Source: Nothopassalora personata
Taxonomy: Eukaryota > Ascomycota > Dothideomycetes > Mycosphaerellales > Mycosphaerellaceae
Direction: 5' to 3'
DNA: 64,000 nt
Assembly: GCA_033816765.1 (NCBI GenBank)
Contig: CM066288.1
Location: 558,001-622,000, forward strand
A program made the position numbers and the translations under genes. Shown one piece after another: positions 1 to 12,300 of this stretch (position 1 is the first letter of the stretch; each line of letters opens with the position of its first letter). The notes beneath the pieces are model-generated. The model had not been told where the DNA came from. It worked only from the letters and a program-made list of their open reading frames with translations, and ran no database searches.

Positions 1-531
1 CGACTAAGAGAACTTAGTAAGGACTACTTTAATTCTTACCGGAATGTTAACTCTATTAGTTTCTAGAAGGGCGACCTTATTATAAGATTCGATAAGCTAT
101 ATAAGGATGACTTCTTACGTAAGATCGGTTACCGATAGTAAGGTCTATATCGGGTGTCTAGTGTCTCTAGGGAGTTTAGTACCTATATTCTTAAGGAACT
201 TAATGGCACGCTAATAAAGGGTGTTTAGGTACGAGAAAACCTTAAGCTAGTTCTAGAGCTTCGCCCGGATGACATAGGAGTACTAGGCCTAGATAATGGG
301 ATCGATCTCGTAATAGGGGAGGGAGAAGTCGCTAATAGCGTCGCTAATAGCGAAGATAGTAGTAATTCGAACGAGATCGAGCGTATCGCCGACGAAGACA
401 TGCTACCTATAGGAGTTAACGAAAAGGGATCGTATCCTAAACCGGAATCTAAGAAGCTATGGGTTAGGCCTTATAACCTTCCTATAGCCGAAATTTTACA
501 GTTTAGTAGGATCGAGGCTAAGAACTAATTA
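1..531 (+). pseudogene. Retroelement polyprotein 3' end (integrase C-terminal tail), RIP-degraded
   Basis: Frame 1 from base 1 reads as one protein tail if TAG/TAA are treated as mutated codons, ending at a TAA at 529-531. It contains KGDLIIRF, then KIGYR followed by two stops and GLYRV, then GTYILKELNGT. That is the order seen at the C-terminal end of fungal retrotransposon integrases (GDLV..., K.GY+W.GPY+V, GTY.L.ELDGT). After that comes an acidic, Asn/Ser-rich tail. Stops occur at about codons 22, 46, 47 and 76, all TAG or TAA. The element starts before the window, so its class (gypsy more likely than copia) is inferred only from this tail. Confidence 0.55.
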
Positions 532-1049
532 GTTAGTAATAGCGTATAGAGTTCACTTTCCTTAGGCATGTGTTACACATACCCTTCAGTTTATTAAGCC
601 GATTCGGTTATCTAGACTTCACTTTATAGGGTATTCTTACCTTAGTTGGACCTTAGTTAGTAGAGTTACATTTACCGGTCCCGGGACCGGTAAATCGGAT
701 CACGTAACAGCGTAGCATGCCCCTACCGAATGCTTACCTAGGTAGTTACTAGCACTGGTTTTCGGTTATATGTAGGGTTATCGGACCTTTAGTATAACCT
801 TAATAGTACTACTCTTACTACTTATAAGACCGGTCTCGGCGCTACTACCTTATAACGGTTATAGGGACATACGCTAAGAGGCATTCTTAAGCGTAGCTCT
901 CTACCTACTACTTCCTCTCTTTTTCTTTAAATACTAACACTATTACTAGAGCTACTAACACATTAGACGGTTCTTTAGCCTCTCTCTCTTTACGACCTTA
1001 GCCTTCTTTAAAGCCCTACCCTAATACTAAGCTTTTAAAGCTTACTAAC
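532..1049. other. Non-coding tract between retroelement tail and chromovirus A
   Basis: No coding frame is convincing. It probably holds the 3' end of the preceding retroelement; a TGTTACACAT at 571 and a TTACA at 670 could be LTR edges, but no partner copy is visible. A perfect 26-bp palindrome lies at 670-695. The last five bases (1045-1049, CTAAC) are the left target-site duplication of element A. The segment 696-1049 is probably the 5' part of the unit that resumes at 14532. Confidence 0.4.
670..695. repeat. 26-bp perfect palindrome, partner of the one at 18447
   Basis: The two arms (ATTTACCGGTCCC and its reverse complement) abut without a spacer. An imperfect copy with the same CGGTCCCGGGACCG core is at 18447-18472. 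Inward of both copies, read towards each other, lie similar bases (TAAATCGGATCACGTAAC versus TGAAATTAGGTTACGTAAC). The pair could therefore be the terminal inverted repeats of an element interrupted by A and B. No convincing target-site duplication was found. Confidence 0.5.
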
Positions 1050-1211
1050 TGTAAGGGGCGGGCCCCTGTTTCTTAGCATAGGCTACGCCTATGCGTTCGG
1101 ATTGCTTTCCGACACCTTTTCTTCGGACAGCGTGTAACTTCCCCTTTCTTCTATATCGAACTTATTATAAACTTTATAGAACTTTAGTATATACGTCGTT
1201 CACCCGTAACA
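1050..1211 (+). repeat. 5' LTR of chromovirus A
   Basis: Begins TGTAAGGGGC and ends CCCGTAACA. It matches 7668-7829 over its full 162 bases except for scattered G/A and C/T differences. The bases after it (TTAAGTTCGATCC...) are not an obvious match to a tRNA 3' end, so the primer-binding site was not assigned. Confidence 0.93.
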
Positions 1212-1329
1212 TTAAGTTCGATCCATTCGAATTAGCTAGGTACCTACTATTAAAGAGACGGGATACGTAATAACGTCGCCGGGTAGCGAGAACCCCGGGA
1301 CTAGTACCCCGAATAAAAACTTCTAACTT

Positions 1330-2520
1330 ATGCTACAGTAACTATACTAGCGATAGGAAGAGATGTAAGCCGAGTTAATTACAACGCGCGCCGCTTTAAA
1401 AGAATCGGAAGACGCTCGACGTTAGTTAACACCTATAGTCTCGCTACTAGTTTATAACGAGACGACTACTAGTAACCTAATGAGATAGCTACTATAGACG
1501 CTAAACGCCGCCGCGCCCTCGCCGCGTACCGGAGAAGAACCGTCGGGTCCTAGAGGTTAGAACCCCCCTTCCTAGGACGGTAAGGTAGAGACATTCCGCG
1601 ATTACTTCTTAAGGTTAAAGAGCTCTTTTAGGGTGCGATCCGCCCTGAAACCGACGCTCTCTAAGGAGTATTACTAGGACGCGATTAACGACACCTTACT
1701 AGCGAGAGAGCGTACTAGGATACGGCACTTCTAGGATAAGGGAGACGGCGAACTTAGGAAGGACCCCGTTACTTTCTTTACGTAACTCGAGAAAGTCTTC
1801 GGTAATAGTAACGAGCGCGCTAAGGCCCTAGAGTAGCTTACTAAGATTAAGCATACGAACGGTTAACCTTAGCACGATTACTAGATGAAATTCGACGGAC
1901 TCCTACTAAGCGCCGGCGGAGAGAACTAGAGCGACGACGCGAAGATTAGTTACTTACGTAACACCTTCTCGAACCCCGTTCGGATGTACACGGCGGCTAT
2001 ACTAAAGAAGGAGGAATACTACGAGTTTACGGGGGAGGTCGAACGGATTATAACTAACCTCGAGGACACGGACCAGTTTAAAATAGCCTATAAGAGGTAG
2101 AAGGATAACAATAAGAACTCTAGTACGACCGCTATAGTTACTACCCGTTCTTTTACGAGAGCGGCTAGTAGCTAGGTTAATGCCGATAGTAACACTATTA
2201 TAGCACTAACCCGGACAAGCGAAGGCCGCTCTAGAAGTCGTAGAGATCGGAAGGAGGATAAAGGGAGGTAGAGAGTAAAATAGGTAGATACCGCGGAGAG
2301 GGATCGTAGGCGCTAAGAACAGCTCTATTTCCGCTATAGAGCGAGCGGACATCGAGTGAAGGAATGCCCGTACGCCGTAGCAGTTAATCCTACTAGGATT
2401 AATGCGGCCTCGGTCGCGCCGATTCTAGAGGACGACGGATTTAAGTCGGGTCCCGAAGAGATAGGAAAAGACTAGCTCCTAGTCGAAAGCTAGAACTAGG
2501 AGATAAAGAAGCACTAGTAA
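1330..2520 (+). pseudogene. gag of chromovirus A, broken
   Basis: A plus-strand frame with frequent TAG/TAA stops. The best landmark is a retroviral-type zinc knuckle at about 2324-2370, C-x2-C-x4-H-x4-C, in which the first two cysteines now read as tyrosine (TGY to TAY) while the histidine and last cysteine remain. Basic residues follow it, as usual at the end of gag. The start codon cannot be fixed because the 5' part is too damaged. Confidence 0.7.
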
Positions 2521-2539
2521 AGGGGTAGAACGCAGTTAA

Positions 2540-5500
2540 GAGTTCTATAAATGGGAATCTTATATATACTAACGTACTCCTAAACGAAAGTTACGGAACG
2601 TTTGCCCTTATCGATAAAGGATATATGTACTACGCTATAATTAACGGAGACTTAGCGAAAGGCCTCGGTCTTACGTATGTTAGTAACGAGAGCCGTAGGG
2701 CTATAGGGTTTACGAAGGCGATGCGGAACTCGATCGAAGGAGTAGTCGCCTTCCGTATAGAAATTGCCGGGATCTACTAGGTAGTTTATGCTTATGTCGT
2801 GTCTAATCTAGACTTCCCTATAATCCTAGGAAACCCGTAGAAGGCGCACAATTAGATCCGGACCGCGCCTAAAAAGCGCCGGTACTACTATAGCTTAGTA
2901 AAGAAATAGGTACCCGAAGGGCGTAACTACGAAGAACACGAGTCGGGTGAGCGTTTCGCTACGATTGCCGCGGTAACCGTAGAAGATATTAAGAAAGCCC
3001 TTAGTAAAAAGGAGCCGCCTACGCGAGAGGAACTTAAGAAGGGCTTACCTCTAGAACTTTAGGATATACTACCGTTATTTTCCACTAGGGAAGTAGATAA
3101 ACTAGCTCTATACCGCGGCGACCTTAACTATAAGATCGAAATACGGACGAAAGCCGACGGAAGCCTAGAACCATTGCCCTAGGGACCGCTCTATAGTATG
3201 TCGAAAGACGAGCTACTTGTCCTCCGGAAGTCGCTAACGGAGCTATAGCGTAAGGGTTATATTCGCCCTTCTACCTTAGAAGCGGCGGCTCCCGTCCTAT
3301 TCGTAAAGAAGCCCGGGGGAGGACTTAGGTTCTACTACGATTATAGAGTACTAAACTCGATTACTAAGTAGGACCGTTACCCGCTTCTATTAATCCCGGA
3401 AACTATTCGGAACCTAACGGGCGCTAGATAGATTACGAAGGTAAACGTTATTACCGCATTCTATTACCTCCGGATAGCTCGAGGTGAAGAGTATAAGACG
3501 GCTTTTCGAACTAGATTCGGTCTATAGGAATAGCTAGTATGCCCGTTCGGTTTGTCCGGGGCCCCTATAACATTCTAGCGGTACATTAACAGTTTATTAC
3601 GGGACTACCTAGACGACTTCGCCTCGGCCTACGCTAACGACGTCGTTATTTACTCCAACGGAACGAAAGAGGACCATTTCTAGAAGGTTCGCATCGTGCT
3701 CTAGAAGCTTTAGGACGGAGGCCTTTTCCTAGATCTAGGGAAGTGTAAGTTCGTATAGAAGAAGGTTAAGTACCTTAGGTTCATCGTACATGCCGACGGG
3801 ATAGGAGTAGGACCCGACCCCGAAAAGGTAGTAGTAGTAAAGGACTAGAAGGCACTAGTTACCTAGAAGGAAGTGCGGCGGTTCTTAGGCTTCGCGAACT
3901 ACTACCGAATGTTTATTCTAAACTATTTAAAGCTCGCCGAGCCCTTAACGTCGCTAACCGGTAAGAATAAGGTGTTTTCCTAGGGAGATCGTTAGGCTAA
4001 TACGTTTAAGACCCTAAAGGACAAGTACTACAAAGCACTAGTTTTAGCCTACTAGAACCCGGAGCTCCCTACGTTTTTAGAGACGGACTGTAGCGGCTTT
4101 ACGCTTAGAGGTGCCCTCCTATAAGAAAAGGACGGAGTCGTGAAACTAGTAGGATTCTACTCGAAGAAGCTTAATAAGGCTAAGATTAACTACGACATTC
4201 ACAATAAGGAGATGCTCGCGGTAGTGTCCTATCTTAAGGAATAGGCTCCCGAGTTAAAAACATATAGGCCCTTTATAATCTAGACGGACTATAAGAACCT
4301 AGAATACTTTATAACGAAGAGATAGCTTTCCGAACGGTAGATCCGGTAGGTTAAGGAAGTTACAAAATTCCAGTTTTTACTAGTATATAGGCCGGGTACC
4401 GAGGCGATTATGCCGGACGCCCTTTCTCGAAGGGAGTAGGACACACTTAGGTAGGACGATAAGTTATTACGGTATCGTAGGTTTCTTAAACCGGACATCG
4501 TAAAGAATTAGCCGGGCTCGAGGGTAGTAGACGTTAGCTCGACTATAAAGGTTTCGTTAGTACGAATCTTAGCTACGCAGTTCGAAGGACTATCCGCTAT
4601 AGAAGAGGCGGATTCACCGGGCGCACTATAGGGACCCTTCTAAGACTAGGAGCTAAACGACCTCTAGGAAAGAACTATCGAGAAGGACAGTACGTTCTAA
4701 GCGGTACACCGCGCGATTAAGGTAGGAGCGCATTCACTTCCTAGCGAGGTAAAACTTAAGGTACAAGTAGGTAACTATAGTATCGACCGTAACGGGTATC
4801 TTCGCTACCGCGGTAGGATTTAGGTGCCTAGAACTCCTAGTTCTACGGAGTCCGACTATAAGGAGGCGGACACAGCGATTCTATAGAACGACACCCTTCG
4901 AACTAAGCTAATCTAATCCGTACACGATTCACCGGTGTACGGCTACCCTAGCCGGGACTCTATAGTATCGATACTAAGTCGTAACTTCTACTAGCCCCTA
5001 TAGTCTAAGCACGTAAGGCAGTTCTTAAGGAACTGTAACTACTACGGTAGGAATAAGGTGTAGAGAGAACAAAAACACGGCCTCCTACAACCCTTACCGG
5101 TCCCCGACCGATTCTTCTAGGAGATCTCGATAGATTTTATAACGGACATGCCCGAGTCGTAAGGGAACACTTGCCTCTAGGTAATTAAGGATCGACTAAG
5201 CAAGACCGTCGTTTTAGAAGCGATGCCTACTATAAAAGCCGAGGACTGCGCTAAAAGGTTCTTAGACTACTAGGTAAGATACTACGGCCTCCCTTAAGCT
5301 ATTACGAGTAACCGGGGTACTAACTAGACGAGTACCTTCTAGAGGACCTTCTATGGTTTAACCGGTGTGAAATAGAGGCTTAGCTCCGCCTACTACCTAT
5401 AAACCGACGGAGGCCCGGAACGGTTAAACTAGGAAGTCTAGGCTTACCTTCGTAACTATATTAACTATAAGTAGTCCGACTAGAAACGCTAGCTCCCTAC

Positions 5501-6200
5501 GGCGCAACTTACTCTAAACGCGCGGTATTACGCTAGGCTAGGAATAAGCCCCTTCTTCGCGGTATACGGATACGAGGCACTATTACCCGTTTAGTTATAA
5601 CCGGATCTAGAGACCTCTTAGTTAGACGCCGCGTAACGGGTAACGCTATTCGTGGAAAGGATACAAAAGATTACGGACCTATGTTAGGCGAGTATAGCGG
5701 AAGCCGCCTAAAAACAGGAGGACTACGCTAACCGGGATAGGAAGCCCGCACTAATCTATCGTATAGGCGATAAAGTTTAGCTAGATCTACGTAAGTATGT
5801 TACTATACGACTAAAGAAGAGCCTCGACTATAGACACGCAAAGTATACGGTAGTAGAAGTAATCTTACCGTTGTCTATACGCTTATCTAGGATCCCCGAC
5901 GGGATCTACCCGGTCTTCTATCCTAACTTACTACGACCTATAAGCTAAGACCCCTTGCCTAGATAGGAGATCGATAATAAATAGCCGGACCCTATTATAA
6001 TTAAGTCTTACGAAGAGTAGTAGGTAGAAGAGATCCTTTACGCTAGAACTAAGGTTAGAGGTAGAGGCCGAGTACGCGAAGTCCTAGTAAAATGGACCGG
6101 ATACTATAAGCCTACATAGGAACCATTAGGGTACCTCGCGGATATAGTAGCCGCGGATAACTTCGAGAGGAGATATAGTAACCTAATAACGCATAACGGA
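2540..6200 (+). pseudogene. pol of chromovirus A (PR-RT-RH-IN-chromodomain), broken
   Basis: The protease motif ALIDKG (from ALIDSG-type) is near 2607. Reverse transcriptase starts near 3290 (PVLFVKK.GGGLRF, then YDYRVLN, then RYPLPLIPE). Its catalytic box at 3630-3641 reads YAND, where the family has Y-x-D-D. RNase H lies at about 4060-4300. The integrase core is near 5100-5400 (IDFITDMPES... then TSNRGTN). A chromodomain is near 6040-6165 (GRGREVLVKWTGY, then EPLGYLADIV); this marks the element as a chromovirus, a group whose chromodomain can steer integration to heterochromatin. Dozens of TAG/TAA stops break the frame, with no TGA noticed. Confidence 0.85.
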
Positions 6201-7647
6201 CCGAAGGAGGCATAGGATACGAATAGAAGGGGGAGAAGGCGAAAAGGTAAGGATTACTAGGGATTTAGCGTAGAGACAGGCGTTTAGGAAAAGGTAGGCG
6301 TTCTTTTAGGTTAGGGAGTCTTTTTAGGAGATAGAGAGAAGTAAGAAGGTATAGGTAAGTTTAAGAGCGTTTCATTTCAGCGGCGTCCGCCGTAAAAGTA
6401 GCGGAGCCCGATCCCTTTCGAGATAACTACGTACTATAATAGCCCGGTCGCGGCCCGCGCGAAAGACGAGGGTACCCGAAGGCTAGTTAGTAGAGGCTAA
6501 GGCCTAATGCACGCGGCGCTAGCCTAGCTAGAGGTCGCGTAGGGCGCCCCCGGGACTAAGAGGTCGGTTAGCGATAGTTTTATAACGGGGCCCGTAGTAT
6601 ATACGTCTACCTAAAGGTAAGCTAAGCATTAGCTACAGTGCCTATAACCTTAGCGGCGACCGTACTAAAAAAATCGGTAAGCGCGTATAAAGAGGCGGAG
6701 GCCGTAGAAACTTACCGGGAGAGTATACTAGCACGCTAGAGAGGCTTTAAGGCCTTCTAGGCTTTAAGGACGGTGCGGAGCTTAGTACGAGCGTCGTCGC
6801 TAAAAGACCGTTAGCCGGTAGAAAAGTGGTAGAGGACGCTAGGGAGGATGCTTACGCGCGGTTCTAGTTAGTAGCGCAGGTCTACTTAGCATAGGCGGCG
6901 TAGGCGAGCTCCGGCCTAAAACGCGCGGTTAGCGATAATTTTCCTTCGCGGTCCGCGCGGTACATATATATCCTCGCAATGCTTACGATTAGTGTTATAG
7001 GCCTAGTAGGCGCGCGCGGTTACGCCCTAACAATAATTAGCGGACCCCGATAAGAATAGGACGAGGACCGGTACTTATATACTAGGAGACGTAGTCTACG
7101 CTAGTAGAGGCGTAGGGGACATAGTAGATGCGGCGTTAGGACATTTTATACTAGGCTCCGGTTAGAATTTTTCGGTCTCCGTAGGAATTCATTCGGACTC
7201 ACTTAATAGTATTAATAGGAGATGTAGTAGTAGTGGTTTCTATTTACGGTATGCTATTAGTATCTATCGGAACCCGTAGGGAAAATGTCGTCTCCCTAAG
7301 CGATAGGCATAAGATGCGCGAATATGCCCCTAAGGCTAGAGACGCTTAGCTAGGGGGAGGGGGAGGGGCGACTTACGCGTACGGTAGGTAATAAGGAAAA
7401 GAAAGAAAAGAAAGAAGAGAACGAGAACCTAAAGATATATTCTAGGCTCCTATTGTTTACATGTAACAATAGCTATTGTCACTTAATAGATAATAGTAAA
7501 CCTTACACTTACCTAGGTAATAATACTTTATCTCGACGTCGGCGGGGCTAGACAATAAGGAAGAGAAGCTCGGGCACTTCCTATTACGAGCCTAACGAGA
7601 ACACCTAGGACAATGGGCTCTAGGGCGGAGCTATAACTAGGGGCGGC
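6201..7647 (+). other. Long 3' untranslated region of chromovirus A
   Basis: About 1.4 kb between the end of the chromodomain and the polypurine tract. I found no coding frame or recognisable domain. It is purine-rich in parts. Element B has a region of similar length in the same place. Confidence 0.5.
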
Positions 7648-7667
7648 GGAGGAGGAAGGGGGGGTAG
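7648..7667 (+). other. Polypurine tract of chromovirus A
   Basis: A run of G and A (GGAGGAGGAAGGGGGGG) ends three bases before the 3' LTR, the usual position of the plus-strand primer in LTR retrotransposons. Confidence 0.8.
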
Positions 7668-7829
7668 TATAAGGGGCGGGCCCCTATTTCTTAGTATAGG
7701 CTACGCCTATACGTTCGGATTGCTTTCCGACACCTTTTCTTTGGATAGCGTGTAACTTCCCCTTTCTTCTATATCGAACTTATTATAAACTTTATAGAAC
7801 TTTAGTATATACGTCGTTCACCCGTAATA
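7668..7829 (+). repeat. 3' LTR of chromovirus A
   Basis: Full-length 162-bp partner of 1050-1211. Its ends are TA...TA rather than TG...CA, fitting RIP of both termini. It is followed by CTAAC (7830-7834). Confidence 0.93.
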
Positions 7830-7834
7830 CTAAC

Positions 7835-8030
7835 TATAAGGGGTAGCCTAGTAGCTAACCCTTATATGTAGCCTTATATGTAACATACGGTCGCGACCGG
7901 CTACTAAGCCGTACGTAACACGTATACGTACACCTTACGACGCGTAATGCGTCTTAAACAAAAGGTAAGAATTAGTTTATCTACGACTAGTAGGTCGTAG
8001 GCGTACTATACATTGCGACATCCCTTAATA
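7835..8030 (+). repeat. 5' LTR of chromovirus B
   Basis: 196 bp. It reads TATAAGGGG at the left edge and CCCTTAATA at the right edge, against TGTAAGGGG and CCCTTAACA in the partner at 14336. The differences are G to A and C to T. Confidence 0.93.
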
Positions 8031-8099
8031 GTTCTAATTCTTCTCTTCGTTATAATCTATACACGCTATAGAGTCCGAACGCGACGATAGTAGCGCTAC

Positions 8100-9180
8100 G
8101 CCTACGGCTCCCCTAAGCCCTAGGGCCTAGCAATAAGCGAGGCGTGTAGCCTTAGTCGTAAGGAGGGATGCCCTTCGGGTAGAGGTTAAGGAGAAGGAGA
8201 TATAGAGGGAGATTAAACAGTTAGAGATCTTACGGGACGTAAGCGTACCGCCGGCGGACCCTTAGGGCGAATCCGGCGGAGAACTATCCCCTACTCCCCC
8301 TCCTCTATCTATAGTAACTAACGATAATATCGTAGCTCGAGGCGCGGTCGCATCGTATACGACACGTTTACGTCTTAAAGAACCTACGCCTTTTAGAGGG
8401 GACTCGATTAAGAAAGTACGGGTATTCCTAAGGGAGCTCTCTCTTGTCTTTACCCTCTTAGGCGGCACGTATACGACGAACGAGTTAAAGGTCCTATATA
8501 GGGTTATGTACCTAAGCGGAGAGGCAAGTAAGCGATAGTACGCTAACTATAGCGTCCTTAACCTTAAAGGGTATATATACTAGGACTTTAAGGAGTTCTA
8601 TCGAGACGTATATAGTAACCCTATAAACCGCGTACTTAACGTAATGTTAGAGTACGAGGCGGTGAAATAGAAGGATAACTAGATAGTACGTTAGTTTACG
8701 ACTAAGCTAGATATTATAGAGGATTAGTTAGGAGACTATACGGAGGCGTAACGCGTACGACATATACTCGCTAAGCTTACGCCTAGCCTACGGTCCGTAA
8801 TCGTTAAGTTTTATAATATCCTAATAACTAGAGAGGAACAAGTAATCCTAGCTTCGCGTATTAAAAGCACGGAGCGTAGTAGCGGAGGGCACGACCGCGG
8901 GTAGTATAGTCGCCGTAGGCGAGAGACTAAGGGCGACTAAGGGCGAAGCGATCGTAGCTCGAAGTAGTAGAAGCATAGTTAGGCGTCGCGCGACCCGGGT
9001 ACGAGTTACTAGCGGGACGCTGGCGGATCCTCTATAACCTTCGATAGGACTAAAGCGGAGTACTATAGATACTATAAGAAGGGTTATATTAAGACGGATT
9101 GCCCGAATAGGTACCTATAGAAGGACCGTAACGCGTAAGCGGTTTGTAGGGTAGACGCTACGAAGGCTCTAACTAAGAAG
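8100..9180 (+). pseudogene. gag of chromovirus B, broken
   Basis: A plus-strand gag-like frame downstream of the 5' LTR with many TAG/TAA stops. A zinc knuckle remnant lies at about 9063-9105. The spacing is that of C-x2-C-x4-H-x4-C, but both early cysteines and the histidine read as tyrosine (YRYYKKGYIKTDCP), leaving only the last cysteine. Each change is the codon product of TpG to TpA or CpA to TpA. Confidence 0.7.
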
Positions 9181-9181
9181 G

Positions 9182-9379
9182 GTAGCGACTAGGGAAAAGG
9201 TAGAGGACTAGAAGTAGGTCGCTCCTAAGTCCGAGTTTTCCTAAAGTCGACCCTTTAAGGCGAGTAGATGTATGTCTAGCGTAGCGACTAGGGAAAAGGT
9301 AGAGGACTATAAGTAGGTCGCTCCTAAGTCCGAGTTTTCCTAAAGTCGACCCTTTAAGGCGAGTAGATGCGTATCTAGC
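9182..9379 (+). repeat. 99-bp direct tandem duplication at the gag/pol junction of B
   Basis: Two nearly identical copies with a 99-base period (for example AGCGACTAGGG at 9184 and again at 9283). The period is 33 codons, so the duplication would not have changed the frame. The copies differ at only a few bases, mostly transitions, for example GACTAGAAG versus GACTATAAG and TGTATG versus TGCGTA. Confidence 0.85.
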
Positions 9380-12300
9380 GCGTTACTTACGAGGCGTAGT
9401 CGAGACTCGTAAGGGCTTTCGCGAGGCTACGTTTCTCCTAGATAACTGTACGGATCTTAGCCTAGTGTCGTATAAGTATATACTCCGATATTAAATGTAA
9501 CCTATTAATAGGGTAAGGCTACCGAAGTTAGAGTCGTATACGCATAACCTAGGGTATTGCTACGGCGCCTTTGCGGTTCGGCTACGACTCGCTAATAACG
9601 CGGGAGTAGAGCGCGTAAGTAACGCTATCTACTACGCGGTGCCTATAGGTAGGCTATTAGTAATTTTAGATAGACCCTAGAGGTACCGTAATCGGATCGT
9701 AAAGAGCGATTGTAAGGACTAGTAGTACTACGGTGTAGAGACGCCTACGATTTAGTAGCGTAACGTACGCGAGTTCCTTAGGGATCTCGAGAGCTTAAAG
9801 TAGGTTTATACGATAAGTGTTCGGGCTATTACTATAGTAGTACCCGAAGGAGAGGGCCCCTCGTAGCCTAAAGAATTTATAGACTTCCGAGATGTATACG
9901 TACCTAATAAGTAGGCGAAGCGTAAGATGCCCGACGGGGTTAAGCATGCGATTAATCTCGTTAAAGGAAAGAAACCCCCTTTTAAGCCGCTATACTACTA
10001 GTCCTTAACTAAGTTAGAGGCCTTAAAGGAGTACCTTACGTAAGCTATGGAGAAGGGGTGGATTAGGCGGTCCGTAAGCGAGGCGGGTGCGCCTATCTTA
10101 TTCGTACTAAAGAAAGACGGTACCCTTAGGCTCTATATGGACTATAGAGGCTTGAATGAGATTATAGTAAAGAACCGATACCCCCTACCCCTAATTAGCG
10201 AGACGCTAGATAGGCTATTAGGTTCTAGGTTCTTTACTATAATCGATTTAAAGGACGCCTACTATCGTATCCCTATTAAGCGAGGCGATAAGTAGAAGAC
10301 TACGTTTCGTACGCGATACGGACACTACGAGTACCTAGTAATGCCGTTCGGGTTAACTAACGCACTAGTAACCTTTTAAGGGTATATTAATAAGGCGCTA
10401 ACCGGCTTAGTTAATGACATTTACGTAGTCTACCTAGATAATATCCTTATCTATAGCGAGACGCGTAAGGTACACGTACGAGCCGTACGCGAAGTGCTTA
10501 CGAGGCTACGGAAGTTTACTCTATTCGCAAACCCTAAGAAGTGTCGCTTCTTCTAGGAGAATACCGAGTCCCTAGGATTTATCGTAAGCGTCGTAGGCGT
10601 ATCGATAGATAGGAGTAGGGTAGCCGCTATCGAGGAATAGCCTACGCCTACGAGTTTTTATAAGGTTCAATCCTTCCTAGGATTCTATAACTTCTATAGG
10701 CGCTTTATCGAAGGGTACTCGAGGATTGCGAAGCTATTAATAGACCTACTAAAGGGATGTAAGAATAGCAAGAAGCAAGGGCCTCTTATATAGTCCGCTT
10801 ACGAGGAGTAAGCGTTCTAACGGCTAAAAGCTAGGTTCCTCGGAGCACCTATCCTAAGGCACTTCGATCCTTCGTTACGTACGAGGGTTAAGACGGATGC
10901 CTTAGGTTTTACGATTATAGGCATTATCTCTTAGCTATTTAGGACTAAGTAGCATCCAATTGCCTTCTATTTACGTAAGATAATACTAGCCGAGTGTAAC
11001 TACGAGACGCACGATTAGGAGCTACTTATAGTAGTTAAGGCTTTTAAGCATTAGAGGCTATACTTAGAGGGCGCTACGTATACGGTACGAGTACTAGTCG
11101 ACTACGCTAACCTATAGGGCTTTATAACAGTAAAGTAGCTAAATGGGCGGTAAGCTCGATAGGCTACGTTCCTATAGTCTTTTAATTTTATAGTAGAGTA
11201 TCGGCCGGGTAAGACTAACCTAGCCGACGCGCCTTCGAGACGTAGTAACTACGTAGCTATAACGTAATAAACTTCGAACTTGCTACCTACCTTATAAAGT
11301 AAGCTATCTTTCTAGAAGGAGTCTCTAGAAGAGATAAGCGAGCCGACGGTAAAGCGCATGCTTACTACCTACGAGGCGATGTAGGGCGACATAGGCGCGG
11401 CAATAGTAGTACGGAGAGGTAACCTTCCCTATTAAGACAAGCCGTCGTTACTAGTAGTAGTTTACGCTATAGTAATATAGGGTTAAGCTTATAGCTCGAC
11501 GGGTAAGTTAATCCTACTCTTAATAAAGATCGCGTAGTAGTAAGACGACTAGTGTATCGTATGCTTAGCGTAGGCGCTAAGCGCGAGAGACGCTAAGGGA
11601 TAGCATATAAAGGATAACCTTATGTACTGCGGAGACGCGATCGTAGTACCTAGGGATTACGCAATTAGGTCGCATCTAATTCGCATGTACTACGACGACG
11701 TCCTTACGGGTTACTTTAGAAGGACTAAGACTAAAGAGCTATTACGACGTAATTATTAGTAGGACTTACTTAGTACGGACGTGAAGTAATACGTCTAAGC
11801 CTATAGAACCTACTATAGTTCGAAGGCTAAACGCTATCGACCCTATAGTAGGCTATAACCGCTTCCTAGACCGGAGCGGCCGTAGTAGGAAATTACTATA
11901 GATTTTATTACGGACCTACCTCTAAGCACGCGAGCCGGTTACGTGTATAATGCGATCCTAGTAATAGTCGATCGCTACTTAAAAATAAGCTTATACATCC
12001 CGACGACGAAGACTTACATAGCCGTAGAGCTTACGAGGCTCCTACGAGACGAAGTCGTGCGATACTATAGTGTCCCGTTAGGTATAGTAAGCAACCGAGG
12101 TCCGGTCTTTACTAGTTAGTTTTAGAGTAACTTCTACTTCGAGGCGCGTATAAAGCGTAAGCTATCTACGGCCTTTTACCCTTAGATAGACGGCTAAACT
12201 AAGAGGGTAAACTAAACCCTCGAACAATATCTTCGTTATTACTATAGTAACAATTAAACTAAGTAGGCTAAGTAGCTTACAGTTACTAAATTCGCGGCTA

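Larger units (their letters stand above)
1050..7829 (+). mobile_element. Chromovirus A: complete Ty3/gypsy LTR retrotransposon, RIP-inactivated
   Basis: It has two 162-bp LTRs (1050-1211 and 7668-7829), a gag-like region with a CCHC knuckle, and pol in the order protease, reverse transcriptase, RNase H, integrase, chromodomain. A polypurine tract sits against the 3' LTR. The target-site duplication is CTAAC at 1045-1049 and 7830-7834. The 5' LTR keeps TG...CA ends, while the 3' LTR reads TA...TA, as expected when TpG and CpA have been mutated. TAG/TAA stops occur throughout, so it cannot code for an active element. It abuts element B with only the shared CTAAC between them. Confidence 0.93.

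Noticed and set aside
1212..1235. tRNA primer-binding site after the 5' LTR of chromovirus A
   Set aside because: The GTTCGATCC there resembles a T-arm in sense orientation rather than a complement to a tRNA 3' end, so no site was called.
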